Part shown: one piece after another, positions 46,866 to 58,264 of the stretch
Layout: every line of letters starts with the position of its first letter
Position numbering within the stretch: position 1 is the first letter of the stretch
DNA from: Endocalyx cinctus
Lineage: Eukaryota > Ascomycota > Sordariomycetes > Amphisphaeriales > Apiosporaceae
NCBI GenBank assembly: GCA_001600455.1
Contig: BCKC01000003.1
Coordinates: forward strand, 3,138,315-3,202,314
Direction of reading: 5' to 3'
DNA: 64,000 nt
The notes under the pieces: model-generated
Database searches by the model: none
Told to the model about the DNA's origin: nothing
Seen by the model: the letters and a program-made list of their open reading frames with translations, nothing else
Program-made: the position numbers and the translations under genes

Positions 46866-47701
46866 CGTAGTCTAGAGATAACAATTGACCCTATTAAAAA
46901 TGTTAAACAAGAATGGCCAGTTTGAGAATCAAATGATTTTTCCTCTTTCCTTGCAGAACAGCGATCGGTTGGGACGTTGGTTAGTACTTGCGCAGAAGTT
47001 TAGGCGTGATGGGAAAATAGCAACAATAATATTTTTTCCGATACTTGAAGTGGTTAGATCGACTAAATACCGTATCGAAGTTGAATTGCGACAAGAGGCT
47101 CATTGGAGGCTGAAAGAGGCTGAAATATCTGGTCTCTGTCGAGGGTTCCGTTTTTGGATTGGCTCGTGCTGCTTATCAATTCTATCAAATCAGCCAATTA
47201 AACCGCGCGGCGAACTTAAAATTTATACCTCCCTAATAATATAATATATAACTTCAAAGTTTACTATATTTAATGAATATATTATCCTCGTATTCTTTGC
47301 CTCTTCCTTATAATTTTGTTACATTGTAAGTTAATTATTACGGCACAGCACAGTGCATGTATGGTATACATACTTTGAAAGGGACTGCATTCCAGGTGAG
47401 GCCAGCTGAAGGTTGGCGGCACCTGTAAGCTGTCACACAATGGTATTTGTACCTTTTTAGAATACCTTAGTTACTTAGTACTTTCCTTTCTTCTTCAACT
47501 TTAGGAACTTCGATAAACATATTGATTACTTCGAGCCTTTGCCTTGATATATCGTATGTGCCATCACAAAAAGGAGTCAATTGACGTATAATGTTTTTGC
47601 ATTTAATCACATACTATATGATAAACAAGGTAATCAAGGATGTCTAGTAATAATAAAGATGAACTATCTCTCACTGTTAGACATCTCTTAAACTCATTTA
47701 T
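46866..47701. other. PRP40 promoter and SDR 3' spacer
   Basis: 836 nt. The PRP40 leader and promoter lie immediately right of 46865. Further right the sequence becomes AT-rich. No gene is seen. Confidence 0.55.
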
Positions 47702-48880
47702 TCAAAGTTTATCTAGTTCTTTCAGCTCATTGCTTGTCCACTCCCATAGACGAACGGGCATTTTTTCGTCTCTGGCAGCTTCAGAACCAGGGGTAGGCAC
47801 CCCGACAGGCTCATAGTACGTACCACTGACGACATCAGGGCTTGTAGAGGCCCAGAGATGGTTGAGGATTCCGACAGATACTGGCACGCAGAAGAACGGT
47901 GCAATAGGTTTTGTTACGCGCGCCAAGAAATCCTCTTTCTGCAGCGACGTAGCCATGCCGGTAAGTATTCTTCCGGGGTGAACAGCGGATGTTCGAATGC
48001 TGGGATAGCGGCGTGCGAGCTCTCGCATTAGGCCAATAAGCGCTAGCTTACTTTGGCCGTATCGCTGCCCGTAAGACTAGTTACATCAAACATAACGATT
48101 AACATGTTACACGTAGAACACCGAGGAGGGGTCCTAGGGAGGACTTACCATTTCGGAACAGATCGTCTTCAGTTTATCATATTCTATGCCTCCTTTTCCC
48201 GTCATCTCATGCCCTTCGCTAGAAACGATGACGATGCGTGTATCCGGGTGAGATTGGGCGGTGCGCTGCATCACGGGTATAAGTAATCGCGAAAGTAGGG
48301 CATGACCAAGGTATTTGAGTCCAAAATGTATTTCATAGCCATCTGCAGTTAGTCCAGTCGCTACGCGGATAATGCCAGCGTTTAGCACGAGAAGATCCAA
48401 CCGGCTTTCCTTAGAGAGAAAGGTTTCAGCGCACGCACGCACGCTTTTGAACGAGGTCAAATCCAAATCTAGAAAATGAATTGTCGTGCGCGTACTTTCG
48501 TCAGCTTGCGCTGATGCATCTTCGTTGTCGTATATAGCATTGTTGATACGATTGATGGCCGCTGTTTTTGCCTGTTCGTCAAGGGGAAGATCCGAGACGT
48601 AGATGCGGGCAGGTTTTCCATAACGCGCTAATTGAATAGCGGTGTTCCGACCTAGATCACCGACTGCTCCGGTGATCATGAGAACCTTGCCTGTTAGGGA
48701 AGGGATATCGCGCCGGGGTTCAAAGGAGACGCCGGTCTTGTTCTGTGATCCAAAGACGACGACGCGAAGCATTTCCCGAATATTGGTCATGGTGAAGCAG
48801 AAAGCGATAAATACAGTAATAATAGCAACGAAGATAGACACCATTATCGAATGAAATTCGACGCGCGAAATGAAATTCAC
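47702..48880 (-). CDS. Membrane-anchored short-chain dehydrogenase/reductase
   Basis: Two exons (48880-48149 and 48064-47702; 84-nt intron with GTAAGT donor) give 364 residues. Residues about 12-32 (IMVSIFVAIITVFIAFCFTM) form an N-terminal membrane anchor, suggesting ER or lipid-droplet location. The Rossmann domain has TGAVGDLGRN for the cofactor, an acidic residue after strand 2 (YVSDLPLDEQ, more typical of NAD), DLDLTSFKSV, LNAGI, the catalytic region IVIVSSEGHE and the active-site RYGQSK (Tyr-x-x-x-Lys, just after the intron). The C-terminus carries HPGRILTGM and YYEPVGV. It resembles fungal retinol-dehydrogenase/WW-oxidoreductase-like SDRs. The substrate is unknown. The splice restores the YxxxK motif, which supports the gene model. 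It lies next to TRS65, divergently, with no sign of a functional link. Confidence 0.88.
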
Positions 48881-49784
48881 GACAGCTAAAGTGGGTGAAA
48901 TATAGATGAATAGATCGATACAGAGTTTGGGGTCTGAATTTCGTCGGCATTACATATACTGCCTTACTGCGTGACAAGGCAACAAGCCAGACGTGATAAA
49001 ATTACTTCGCGCTTTTTTTGTCCAAAGGGCTACCTTAAAATGGGAGGGAGGTGTGAAATATTACAACACACGCCTCTGTCCAGTTTTAAACCAACAGCCC
49101 GCTTAGTGAGAGACACGCAGATAACATCTTGGTGCGACCCCTTGCCATATTGCTTGTCACAGCATAATGTTACTACTTCGAGCTCCGTGCAACCCAATGG
49201 ATCCTATAGCCGGGCTTAGATAGTGCTAAAGTCATTCTTCGTAGCCTTATTTCTGTGATTGTTGCCTCTTGTACTACTTTGTTATATGTAGTTGGTATCA
49301 TAATTAGCAGCAAGAATCAGGAAAAGACGTATAATAGAATCCTGGCAGAGGAGTAGAAATCCCCCTTATTAGTGTTGTCACAGAAGCTGCACTAAAGAGC
49401 TTACCATTCGAAAAATAACTGATATAATTCTTCTAATAGTAAAAATAAGTAAGGGAGGGAAGGAAGTGAGTAAGTGAGTGAAGGTGCGCACCTTTATAGG
49501 TACCACTTATTACCTAATACCTTATTAATACTCCTTATCTTATCTCATGACCTAACTAACCTAAATCTATTTACATATATTCAAGCACTGTGTCTCCTAT
49601 AAGGAATGCTACTATTCCATTCAAGAGCTCCTGGTTGTTTGGGTACAGAGTACATCTTCAACAGTAAATTACTTCAACCAATTCGATACAATATTTGATA
49701 TCCAGCGGTCTTCAATACTATCTGGATCACAGGCGTATCCTTTGTTGAACATGATAATATTCTGTTTAGTCACTCTATAGAATA
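48881..49784. other. Divergent promoter region, SDR / TRS65
   Basis: 904 nt, AT-rich in the right half, with GTAAGTGAGTGA-like repeats near 49450-49482 and TAGGTACC/TACCTAATACC words near 49498-49520. No gene is supported. Confidence 0.55.
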
Positions 49785-51662
49785 ATGGCAAATTCATCTT
49801 TAGATACCAGCCCAGATCCAGCACTCGACTTCATCGCGGATTCCAATCTTACCTATTTTATACCTTTTGCCACGGATTTTTCATTTCCTGAACTTGTGGA
49901 AAAATCAGATGTGTCGCATGAGAAGTTATTCAGCTCTATAGAATGTCGGGAGGATTTATTCTTTGGTAAGGGGTGACGTTCATCTCCAGGAAATCAAATT
50001 CTCACTGTACTCATTATTAGACCCCCAGATGAAACCGTCGATATCATTCTTGTCCTCAGGGCACCGTATACCTCCGAAAGTACCTTGAAATCCTCTTTAA
50101 GGAGTTTAGCGATATCTGTCGAAGCTCAGATTATCAATGCCAACACCCCGGACCGCGACAGCCCACCGACCTCTGAAATCATCTACTCCGACACGGTTGA
50201 AAGAACCGAAGATCCTATTATAATAGTCGAACCTTTGGAAAGTCAAGATGCTAGTTCAGGAGATGAAAGTAGGCAATATGCGCGGGCTATATGGAAATTA
50301 CCAATATTTCTGAACCGGCCTAGAATGCGATTACAGAAACCCTCGGTCGTCTTCACGGCATCAGCCAACTTAAAACCGACAAATATATCATTGTCAAATG
50401 GACATCTTGACGGGTATTTACCAAGCGGGGTACCATCGGGTCTAAACCTTCTCGAGGCGTTTGGTAACGACCCGGCCATGAATGGGATTCAACCTCGTTT
50501 ATCGGCACTCCGGGTCTCACGTGTTGCCCCTATCACACAGCAGCCAAAGGATCTTCTTAGGCCTATCAAATCATTGTCGAAGCTATCCCTACGAATCTAT
50601 CCTACGGTGCATGCCCGGGTAAGGTTTGCGCATCTTAACATGGCACCGACGACAGCTACCGTCATAGCGATGCTGGAAGTTGACTTCACACCCTTTTTCG
50701 ACTGTGAAATCATGCTAAACGAGATTACCCTTTCAGTCCCCGACGGTACTGTTCAAGACCTAACTAATCAGCCGGGCATGTCTCTTCCCTTATCTTGCGT
50801 GGCGCATGATCATCTGACCTTTCTCTACCGAGTTGCTCCGGCCGAGGGAGATATCGTATCACGGAATCCACTACGTGACTTAGAAATCACCATTTCGGCA
50901 ACCGCCATTGTACAGCCGGGAGTATGCTCGCCGCGCTTGAAGATGGCCTGGACGGCAACGGTGGACTTTACCGTACCTCTCAACCCCGGGTATGGCTCTA
51001 CTACGCAGCCTATTCAACGTTCGCATCGTCCTAGTCAACTATCAATCGGGGGCGAGAGCACGGTTTCATTAGCGGCTCCTTCGGTGACGAGACCGGATGC
51101 CCTACCATCTCTCGAAGCATCAACGGTACGCAGCGAAACGCCGGCACCGGAACTAGGTATTACCATCACCTTTACGGCCCCGTCACCTGACCAAAAGATA
51201 AGGGTGGGGCACGAATTCGTGTGGAACATGTTCGTCGTCAACCGATCGCCCAATCTCGGTCAAACACCGAGGAAATTGGCGGTTGTGATCATCCCAAAGC
51301 GACGGCGCAACGAATCCCGCGTGAATCGGCCACCATCCATGTCTCGACCAGGAGAGGCTACGCGCAATTCATTTCATCCCAAGACACCGAGGGATCGAAG
51401 TGTAGCTGACGCGGTGCTCGATGAAAATGTGCTGCACGCGATGCAGCGCAGCAGCGTTGTAGACAGTACCGACGTTGTCTGCTTAAGCGCGGACGTACGG
51501 ATAGGCCCACTCGCTCCAGGTGCCTGTCACGTTACAGAATTGAAATTTCTAGCGTTGAAGGAAGGGATTGTGAACATAGAGGCGGTGCGGGTCATCGACC
51601 TGAGCAGCAATGAACACGTAGATATAAGAGATCTGCCAACGATCGTAGTAGAGGGGGAATAG
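49785..51662 (+). CDS. TRS65: TRAPPII complex subunit Trs65
   Basis: Two exons (49785-49965 and 50029-51662) join as FF-DETVDIILVLRAPY and give 604 residues. The acceptor is the CAG ending at 50028, because the nearer ATTAG at 50020 gives the wrong phase. Fungal Trs65 is a TRAPPII-specific subunit that helps the complex activate Ypt31/32-type Rab GTPases at the late Golgi. Family features are the N-terminal beta-rich region, the Ig-like ISISATAIVQPGVCSPRLKMAW-type core (here ITISATAIVQPG followed by CSPRLKMAWTATVDF), and the highly conserved C-terminus DVRIGPLAPGACHVTELKFL and EHVDIRDLPTIVVEGE. A Ser/Pro-rich disordered linker lies between about 300 and 360. No membrane segment is seen. Confidence 0.85.
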
Positions 51663-53396
51663 AGATATGGACTAATGCACATAATATAACTAGACGCAGT
51701 TCTCATTTAATCCCTCTCTTGTTCATGTGGTACTGCGGTACTCACGATTGATAGAATCAAGTCAAAAAGCGTCGAACCATGTTATCGAGCCACGTGTCAG
51801 GGCGGTGAACTTAGGTTTGGGCACGCAATTCCCGAGAATATCTCGTCCATGGATGTTCTACATGTCTTCGATAATCGCCTTAAAATTTCTGTAGGGGGAT
51901 CCAGAATACGTCCCCTCTTTAGATACCGTTAAGGCGGGGTAAATGGACGGACATCCATAAAATATAATGGGTTGTGTATATGTTGATGATGAATACATCC
52001 GTCGACGGTTATCGGGTTTAATTGAGTTCATGACGTGTCGCAGATGGTGATGGGCTAATCCCCGATACTCGGCGGTGACACAAAAAAAACTAAGGTGTAA
52101 AATCGAAGTGATCCGCGCTAGTTTTTACATGTCATTACTTATCTGTCAAAATCAGGTGGTGCGTGAGGTAGTCTGGTAGCGTGTCTGGATCCATTACGGA
52201 TATACCGAACTTAAGTAGTCATTAACTTTAAAAAAAAAAAAAAAAAAAAAAGTGACATCTCGTCAACCACCTCGTCATATCACAAATAATGATGCTGATT
52301 CTACGTACGGTGCTGTACATATTCCATGATTTGGGGATCTTTTTAAATTTAACGGAATCGATATCATTCAAAGCTATCTATCTCACTATTGAAAAACTAG
52401 AAGGAACTTTTGGATGTAGGGAGTGGGGGGGTGGTTGGGTGGTTGGTAAACCGTAAAGGTTGGGTTGGGTAGGGGAAGGGAGATATACTATGTATACTTA
52501 AGTACCCGGGTATGTAATAAATATTATACTAATAAATAACGCTGTTAAGGGATGAGATTTCACCGCTCAAATATATACTTGCCTACTTACAAGTAAGTAC
52601 TTACCTAGGCATGTATTGTGTTGGTAGCGCCGGCGCCAATAAGTTAAGTACCTAACATGCCTAGCATCCTAAACCTGCCAGCGCCTGCTAACCTAGTAAA
52701 CGGGGATAAAATAGTAGACGGTATCAAAACCTGTCAACGATAACGAGTAAATTATTCTAGTCCATGACGTAAAAAAAGAAATAGCTCCTCTCATCCAATC
52801 CGATTGTTGAGGCTCTCCAGCGCCAACATGTCATCGGCATCCCGCCACCAGTCAATTTGCCAAGAAGACCCTTGGTTTTTTTTTTCTTTCTTTTTTCTTT
52901 CTTTTTTGACGTGATTATACCCCACCCAATGATTTCGGGGTTCTTAAGGTGGAATAAAAAAAAGTAGGCCAGCCCAGTGACCGGGCGAGTAATGTACAAA
53001 TCAGAAATCGTCCACGTAGTCCAAGCTTCTTAGTCTTCACTTTTCCCAAGAAATTCCAAGGTTTTTATTTTTAATATTTTTCATATTATCATTCATTCCT
53101 GTGCCGGTAAATCCGATCTTACCGTATTCATCGTAATATTCTCCTCAGCTTAGTAGTCTAGAGGGTTCTAACTAGTCCCTTTAGTAAGTGATTCATTGCG
53201 CGTCCCAGGTTTTTTTCGGCCAGCCCCAGTTCGTTGCTCTTTTTTTTTTACACCTTTTTTTTTTTTTGGGTGTGGTAGATAGAAAAGCCCCGAAAAGAAT
53301 AAACCGCCCACGATGGGCGGATCGCCCGGATGGACCCGGGGATCCCATGACGTACCATTTTTAGGAATAAGTATGCAGCGTACGGAGTATACATAA
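51663..53396. other. 1.7 kb spacer with A22 tract
   Basis: AT-rich, no supported gene. It includes A22 at 52230-52251, a TTGGGTAGGGG-like G-rich patch (52410-52480), TACCTAGG words around 52600 and T-rich runs near 52880-52910 and 53240-53270. Confidence 0.6.
52230..52251. repeat. A22 homopolymer tract
   Basis: Twenty-two consecutive A in intergenic DNA, about 570 nt past the TRS65 stop codon. Confidence 0.9.
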
Positions 53397-53406
53397 TATA
53401 TATAAA
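53397..53406 (+). promoter_or_regulatory. TATA box (TATATATAAA) of small membrane protein gene
   Basis: TATATATAAA lies 313 nt upstream of the ATG at 53719, followed by a CT-rich region (53440-53480) suited to transcription initiation. The implied leader is about 200-250 nt. Confidence 0.5.
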
Positions 53407-53718
53407 GACCGCTGCTGTCACACATCAGGTTGGGTATCATCAGTTCTTCGTTCTCAGCTTATTTGTCACCCCTCTCATATTCAACTCAAAATTCCGCTGT
53501 AGATAGCAGGTCTACTACAGTAATATATACTATTCCCTTCGTCTCACCCAGTAAATACATATCCGTCCACCCATTGAACTATCATCTCGGGCATTACCTC
53601 TACTTCAAAGTCACCTATAAAATATCTCCGATAGACTAAAGAGAAGGGAAATTATTCGCATTAAGAAAAAAAAGAGGAAAGAAAAAAAAAATCGAAAAAG
53701 TCAAAACGAAAACATAAA

Positions 53719-54126
53719 ATGGCAGGATCAAACAATCTCGTCGTGACGATCGTCGTCGTCATCATCGTCGTGCTCCTCATCTTCACCGGCCTCCTCTTCT
53801 TATCATTATTCTGGACCCGGATCGCCAACCGGTTCCGGCCGGAGGATTGGACCATGCCCCGAAGCGAGAAGTCCTGGCCTCAGGCCCGCGACGCCGCCGC
53901 CTCCCCCGCTCCCGAGACGAGCTTCTACCCGAACCACCGGGATTCGCCTTTCTCCTCTCACATACCGTCGCCCATAACCTCGCCGAGGGCGTCGAGGCTG
54001 ATTGGAGATCCGGCCGGTATGCACTCCGTTTACGCGCAGAAGCGGCTCTCCGAATCGTCCTCGGAGATTTCGACGTCGCAGTCGCCGTCGCCCAGATCTT
54101 CAAAGGTCGAGGCGGCGAGGATATGA
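53719..54126 (+). CDS. Small single-pass membrane protein, unknown function
   Basis: A single exon of 135 residues. Residues 7-32 (LVVTIVVVIIVVLLIFTGLLFLSLFW) form one strong transmembrane helix with a very short outside or lumenal N-terminus. The remaining 100 residues are polar, Ser/Pro/Arg-rich and predicted disordered (SSHIPSPITSPRAS; SESSSEISTSQSPSPRSSK), with many possible phosphorylation sites. I recognise no family. The gene is supported by a TATA box, an A-rich leader before the ATG (AAACATAAAATGG, good context), and coding GC far above the AT-rich flanks. The other open frame in the same place (53847-54335) lacks such features. Confidence 0.7.
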   Translation: MAGSNNLVVTIVVVIIVVLLIFTGLLFLSLFWTRIANRFRPEDWTMPRSEKSWPQARDAAASPAPETSFYPNHRDSPFSSHIPSPITSPRASRLIGDPAGMHSVYAQKRLSESSSEISTSQSPSPRSSKVEAARI

Positions 54127-55393
54127 AAACCGAAAGCTACGCTGGAATAGCTTACGGACGGATCGGGGGCAGGGGAACAGGATTGGATATTAGAGGCAGC
54201 CATCATAGTGCGCCGAGGGGACAAATAAACGATACCCGGATGGGTTATGAAATTATGAATTACGACATCTGCATATTATTTATTAGAATTATAGCGAGCA
54301 ATCAGCACCTCTTATTTTGTCTTCCTTTCTCATAACAAGAAGAACGTTCCATTGATTGTGTCATATTTTGCTCGTGAACCAGAGGTTGGGTCATTGATAC
54401 CTAAACATAGCTCGATTCTCTCCTGTGGACTACATATTTTATATAATGGTCTATAAACTTTAGAGTCACGGATGAATACTCGACAGCGTACGAATTCGGG
54501 TTAACTATCCAAGTATGCATACCCCTGAATAATAGTGTCGGTGGATTTTAAAAGGGGAAGTAGTTAGTAGTACGTATTTATCAGCGTTAGTAGCAGGTGC
54601 TTGATAACGTGTACAAGGCAAGTTTTCTCGATCGCGGCGATGAATTCATCTAGATTCCGAGTTCATGTTCACTTCGACACTGTACATTACCTATTTAAAT
54701 AACGGTTAAAACCTGTTCTCTTTATGCGATGCCGCGCGAGCGTTACGACCCTCTCTTCACGTAAAATCCAATTTAAATCCATTCATGGATCCATATCAGC
54801 TAATCTACACGGCATGACATATGCGGTGTTTCTTGATCTCTTTAAAACGGTCAAAAATCGGTGCCGCTACTACAATTGTCGCAGATGATTTCCCCGGCTG
54901 CCTCGAGCGGTCATGTATAAACCTCCTACTACTACCCTTTTGGCATGATGCTAACCACTTCCCTTTCCATCATCACGAAATGGTGACCTTGGATCAAGAG
55001 TGCCGGCTTCCGTGCTTCCAATCACTGTATATCAAGTTTCCATATCAATTAAACTTCATTTAGAGAGTATCTTCTTCGGGTATCCCTATTTTGAACAATA
55101 GTTGGTATATTATTCATTAGAAGAGTGAATGTCAAGACGATATTAGGAGAGCGCTAATCCTCTCAAGCGGTGGGCCACATATAGCCTCTTCCCTACTCTG
55201 CCTACTTCTGGCGGCCAGACGAGTGTAATGTCAAAACTCACGAGTTGTCTAGAGCATGGTGACTGCATCGCCCATCAATCTGTACCCCCCCCCCCCTCTC
55301 ACTTTACGCTTAATGTTTGGTGCCACTCCTTAGATCATCTCCTCTAGGTTACTATTCATGGCTATAGTTTTCACCATCACGGCACCTAGAAAA
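54127..55393. other. 1.3 kb spacer, no gene seen
   Basis: AT-rich. A C11-type run lies near 55287-55297. An open stretch at 54821-55063 has no family likeness or splice-linked continuation, so it is not called. Confidence 0.55.
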
Positions 55394-55401
55394 TATAAAT
55401 A
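55394..55401 (+). promoter_or_regulatory. TATA box (TATAAATA) of SRR1-like gene
   Basis: TATAAATA lies 178 nt upstream of the ATG at 55579, followed by a TCTCTCTCCCGC pyrimidine tract, a common core-promoter layout in filamentous fungi. Confidence 0.55.
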
Positions 55402-55578
55402 CGGGTCTAAGAAACACACTTAAACCTGCTGCTCTACTTCTCTCTCTCCCGCTTCCTAAACCATATGGCAACACTATTCTCACAAACATTTGGCGAATTT
55501 CCACCGATAAGCTCACCTTAGAAGAAACCCTTAAGATAGAGTCTCAAAATACGTCCTTATCTCACGATCCAGTATAGC

Positions 55579-56871
55579 ATGGGAGACGAGGTAAACTGGG
55601 GCGCTTCCTCAGCTACAAATTACTCGGCGCGAAACCTGGAGATACGCCAGGATACCATGACCAAATACCGGCGCGGGGACAAACTATTCACTAAGGCCAA
55701 ACTCGAGCATATCGACAGGCAGTTCGAAGCCCATAGAGCTCTGGGGAGCGGCGTCGACAAATTTCGGGTCAGGGATATTAGGGGCGAAATAGTCGAGATC
55801 AAGGCCGTTCATAAAAAAAATGTACTCCGTCGTCAATAAAGATAAAATCAAAGATAAAAAGCAGCCCCGAGAGCAGAGGGAAGAGCGGTAAGAGGAGGCA
55901 CTAGAACCTTGAATTTCGACTATCTCGTTCTTACTATTTTCTATATTAACTATGGTTCGCTCATCTCTATTATTTATCTTTAGGGTTAAATACAGTCTAG
56001 ATTATCACACTATTCAAAATCTTACCGACGTACGAGTCTTGGAAATCGAATACCCCTATCTAGCCGTCAAGCCAGTATTCAATCCAAGGCCACCAGACGA
56101 GCTGCGAACACAGCCCGTGGCTCCTCGCTATCTATGGACGTGGATGGAACTCCTATCGCTCGAGAAGTTCGAGCCCATGTTCGAAGAATATAAAGCCCGC
56201 TTGGAACACAACCAAAGCTGGACATCAATTAAGTCCATCCTCCTCGGGTCAAAAGACAGAGACAATAAACCCCTCCTGAAACGGGTGAAAAAAATAGTAG
56301 CGCTAGGCCTCGGCGATCCAACCTGTAAAGTGAAACCGGAAGATTTCACGCCCTCCGTAGTCCAGCACGCCCTTCTGGTGCTCCTGAGGGATCTCGTCGA
56401 GCAAGCGTCGGGTCGTCGAATCCCCTGCGTAACGCAAGATCCGGACTACTCGCGCGACGCCGAGGTCTTCCTCGGCAGAAACCGGATCAAGGTCGTCGAC
56501 GACCCCAAGGCTTTCCTGGAATGCGACGATGATAGCATTTTCGTGTCCTTTGGTTCGCCGGTCCCCGTACACCAGATCATAGCCGACCTCTGTCGACCTG
56601 CGGTCATGATCTGGAATAAACCATCACATCCAACTAGAGATAAGTCAGTCTTTTTTTTTTCTGGATATTTACTTTCCTACCGTCATCCATCTTGAAGTTC
56701 ATATTACTCAGCTTAAGAAAATATCATTCACGTAGGCTATCCCTTGCGGGCAAGACTTCTACACGGGTAAGTCATATGCTAGAGAGATATAAGGAATATG
56801 ACATCCCGCCTCATCCGGATCTGAGGAATAATGCGACTATTCACGTAAGAAAAGATCCTATAGGTAACTAG
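55579..56871 (+). pseudogene. SRR1-like domain protein with apparent frameshift
   Basis: Three exons can be traced (55579-55887, 55984-56643, 56736-56871). Exon 1 encodes an N-terminal region (YRRGDKLFTKAKLEHIDRQF). Exon 2 holds the SRR1-like core: VALGLGDPTC, VQHALLVLLRDLVEQ, CVTQDPDYSRDAEVFLG, VVDDPKAFLE, DSIFVSFGSPVPVHQIIADL. Exon 3 gives the usual ending HMLERYKEYDIPPHPDLRN and a basic tail. Exons 2 and 3 join cleanly (GTCAGT donor, CGTAG acceptor). Exon 1 is off by one: after an A8 run at about 55813-55820 its frame ends at TAA (55837-55839). Reading seven A instead of eight keeps the frame open to the GTAAGA donor and into exon 2. So this is a one-base frameshift allele or a homopolymer sequencing error. 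SRR1-like proteins are linked to circadian or heme-related regulation in other eukaryotes; the role in fungi is unclear. Confidence 0.72.
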
Positions 56872-57479
56872 GAAGACAATGAAGATCAAACACCAAAAAA
56901 AAAAAAAAAAAAAAGAGAGAAAAATAAGACGAGAATATAAATTCCACTCTTTGTCAAGCTGCCTCGACAATAGTCTTTTTTTTGGGAGTTCGTCGAGGCC
57001 TCGTCCCAATAGACAGGTCAGAGAAAAGGAACTCAAGCGAATTACTCATATTGAGAAGAAAAAAGCCTCTAAAGAGAGTCGAACTTGCTATGCTATTAGT
57101 CAAGGAATATGTAGTTTACTACTCAAATTCGTACGATACTCTAAGGGACTATCCCGATAGTCTGTTATCCTTTACAAAGTGCGTAATATGATCGAGTGAA
57201 GCACGAACTAAGCCTATGTATAATCTCTAGAAGCGTATCATTTTGAGGAATCATTGTAGGCTGAAATATTTATATTGTTTATTTATTTATTTACGTCCCT
57301 ATTCAACTACCCATCCGTCCTTCTGTACGTATAATAACACCACCAAGATCAAAGTACAGTAAGAAAGGGTATCTATAAATCATTCAAAAGGCAAACTTTG
57401 TCTTTCTTCCTTCGTAAATTCTTCTACGTAGCTATAGGCGCATGCGTATGTTATATGCATATATATATATGTCTTTTTC
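56872..57479. other. Convergent 3' spacer with A20 tract
   Basis: 608 nt between convergent genes. It holds A20 at 56895-56914, ATTTATTT repeats near 57280 and a (TA)n run near 57458-57470. No gene is seen. Confidence 0.6.
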
Positions 57480-58094
57480 TTATAGCATGGCAACAGCGCC
57501 GAGGAAGCCCGCAGCCGCAGCCGCCGCGCCAGCGACGGCGTGGCCGGTCGGGCGGGCGATCGCGGCGTTAGGCGTCTCGGTGATGCCGCAGGGGACGGTC
57601 GTAGCGGAGGAGAGCTCGTCGAAGGCCGAGGTGACCTGGGCGTCGCCGCCGGGGAAGTCGGAGGCGAAGCAGCGGGTCGCGACGGCCTCGAACGCGCTCG
57701 ACCGGTCGCTCACGTACGAGACGAGGCTGCTGTAGTACCCGACGAAGTCGCCGCGCACGCTGCCCGGCAGGCCCGTCGCGAACGAGCAGAGCTGGGAGGA
57801 CAGGGCGGCAAGGTCCGACGTCGACGACGGGGTCGCGGTCGCGTAGAAGGACGAGAAGGAGCTGAGCAGCTCGCCCGTCGGGATGGGCGCGTCGGTGATG
57901 AGCGAGACGGCGCTGCTGACGCAGGTCGAGGGCACGCCCGAGACGCTGATGTCGTCGAGGTCGCCGAGCCCGCCAGAGAGGAGGTTGTCCGAGTCCGTGT
58001 CCCGGACGGCGAGAGCCGTTATGCGCGGGAGGTACTGGCTGAAGGCCGGGGTGGCCAGGATAGCGGCGCCGAAGATGATGGATTGAGAACGCAT
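57480..58094 (-). CDS. Secreted, probably GPI-anchored Ser/Cys protein
   Basis: A single exon of 204 residues. Residues 1-19 form a signal peptide (MRSQSIIFGAAILATPAFS). The body is rich in Ser/Ala/Thr with four spaced Cys (STCVSSAVS, SQLCSFATG, TRCFASDFPGG, VPCGITE), suggesting two disulfides. The end is an Ala/Gly hydrophobic tail (HAVAGAAAAAAGFLGAVAML) preceded by a short polar stretch, as in GPI attachment signals. The product would sit at the plasma membrane or cell wall. I do not recognise a named family. The coding region is much GC-richer than its flanks. A TATA element lies 170 nt upstream. The long plus-strand open frame over the same place (57540-58145) is an antisense shadow of this GC-rich sequence. 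Confidence 0.8.
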   Translation of the reverse strand: MRSQSIIFGAAILATPAFSQYLPRITALAVRDTDSDNLLSGGLGDLDDISVSGVPSTCVSSAVSLITDAPIPTGELLSSFSSFYATATPSSTSDLAALSSQLCSFATGLPGSVRGDFVGYYSSLVSYVSDRSSAFEAVATRCFASDFPGGDAQVTSAFDELSSATTVPCGITETPNAAIARPTGHAVAGAAAAAAGFLGAVAML

Positions 58095-58264
58095 GTTGTT
58101 TTTTGGTGTTGGATTATTGATTACTTGTTGAGTGATAGAGTATGATTATGTCGCCTAGTGAATACTGGGAGAAGCTAAATGTATAGGATAGGAGTGCTGT
58201 TCTTCTTTGTCGTGACTTGAAGATGAGGACGAGTGGTACGAACCAACAGCATGAAAACCTGGCA

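Noticed and set aside
50021..50028. Nearer acceptor ATTAG for TRS65 exon 2
   Set aside because: It puts exon 2 in the wrong phase. The CAG ending at 50028 keeps the frame with DETVDIIL.
54821..55063. 80-codon open frame with several Cys and His
   Set aside because: It has no signal peptide, no domain and AT-rich codon use like the flanking non-coding DNA.
57540..58145. Long plus-strand open frame, Arg/Gly-rich
   Set aside because: It is the antisense shadow of the GC-rich GPI-type protein gene. Its composition is that of reverse-read Ala/Ser codons, with no domain.
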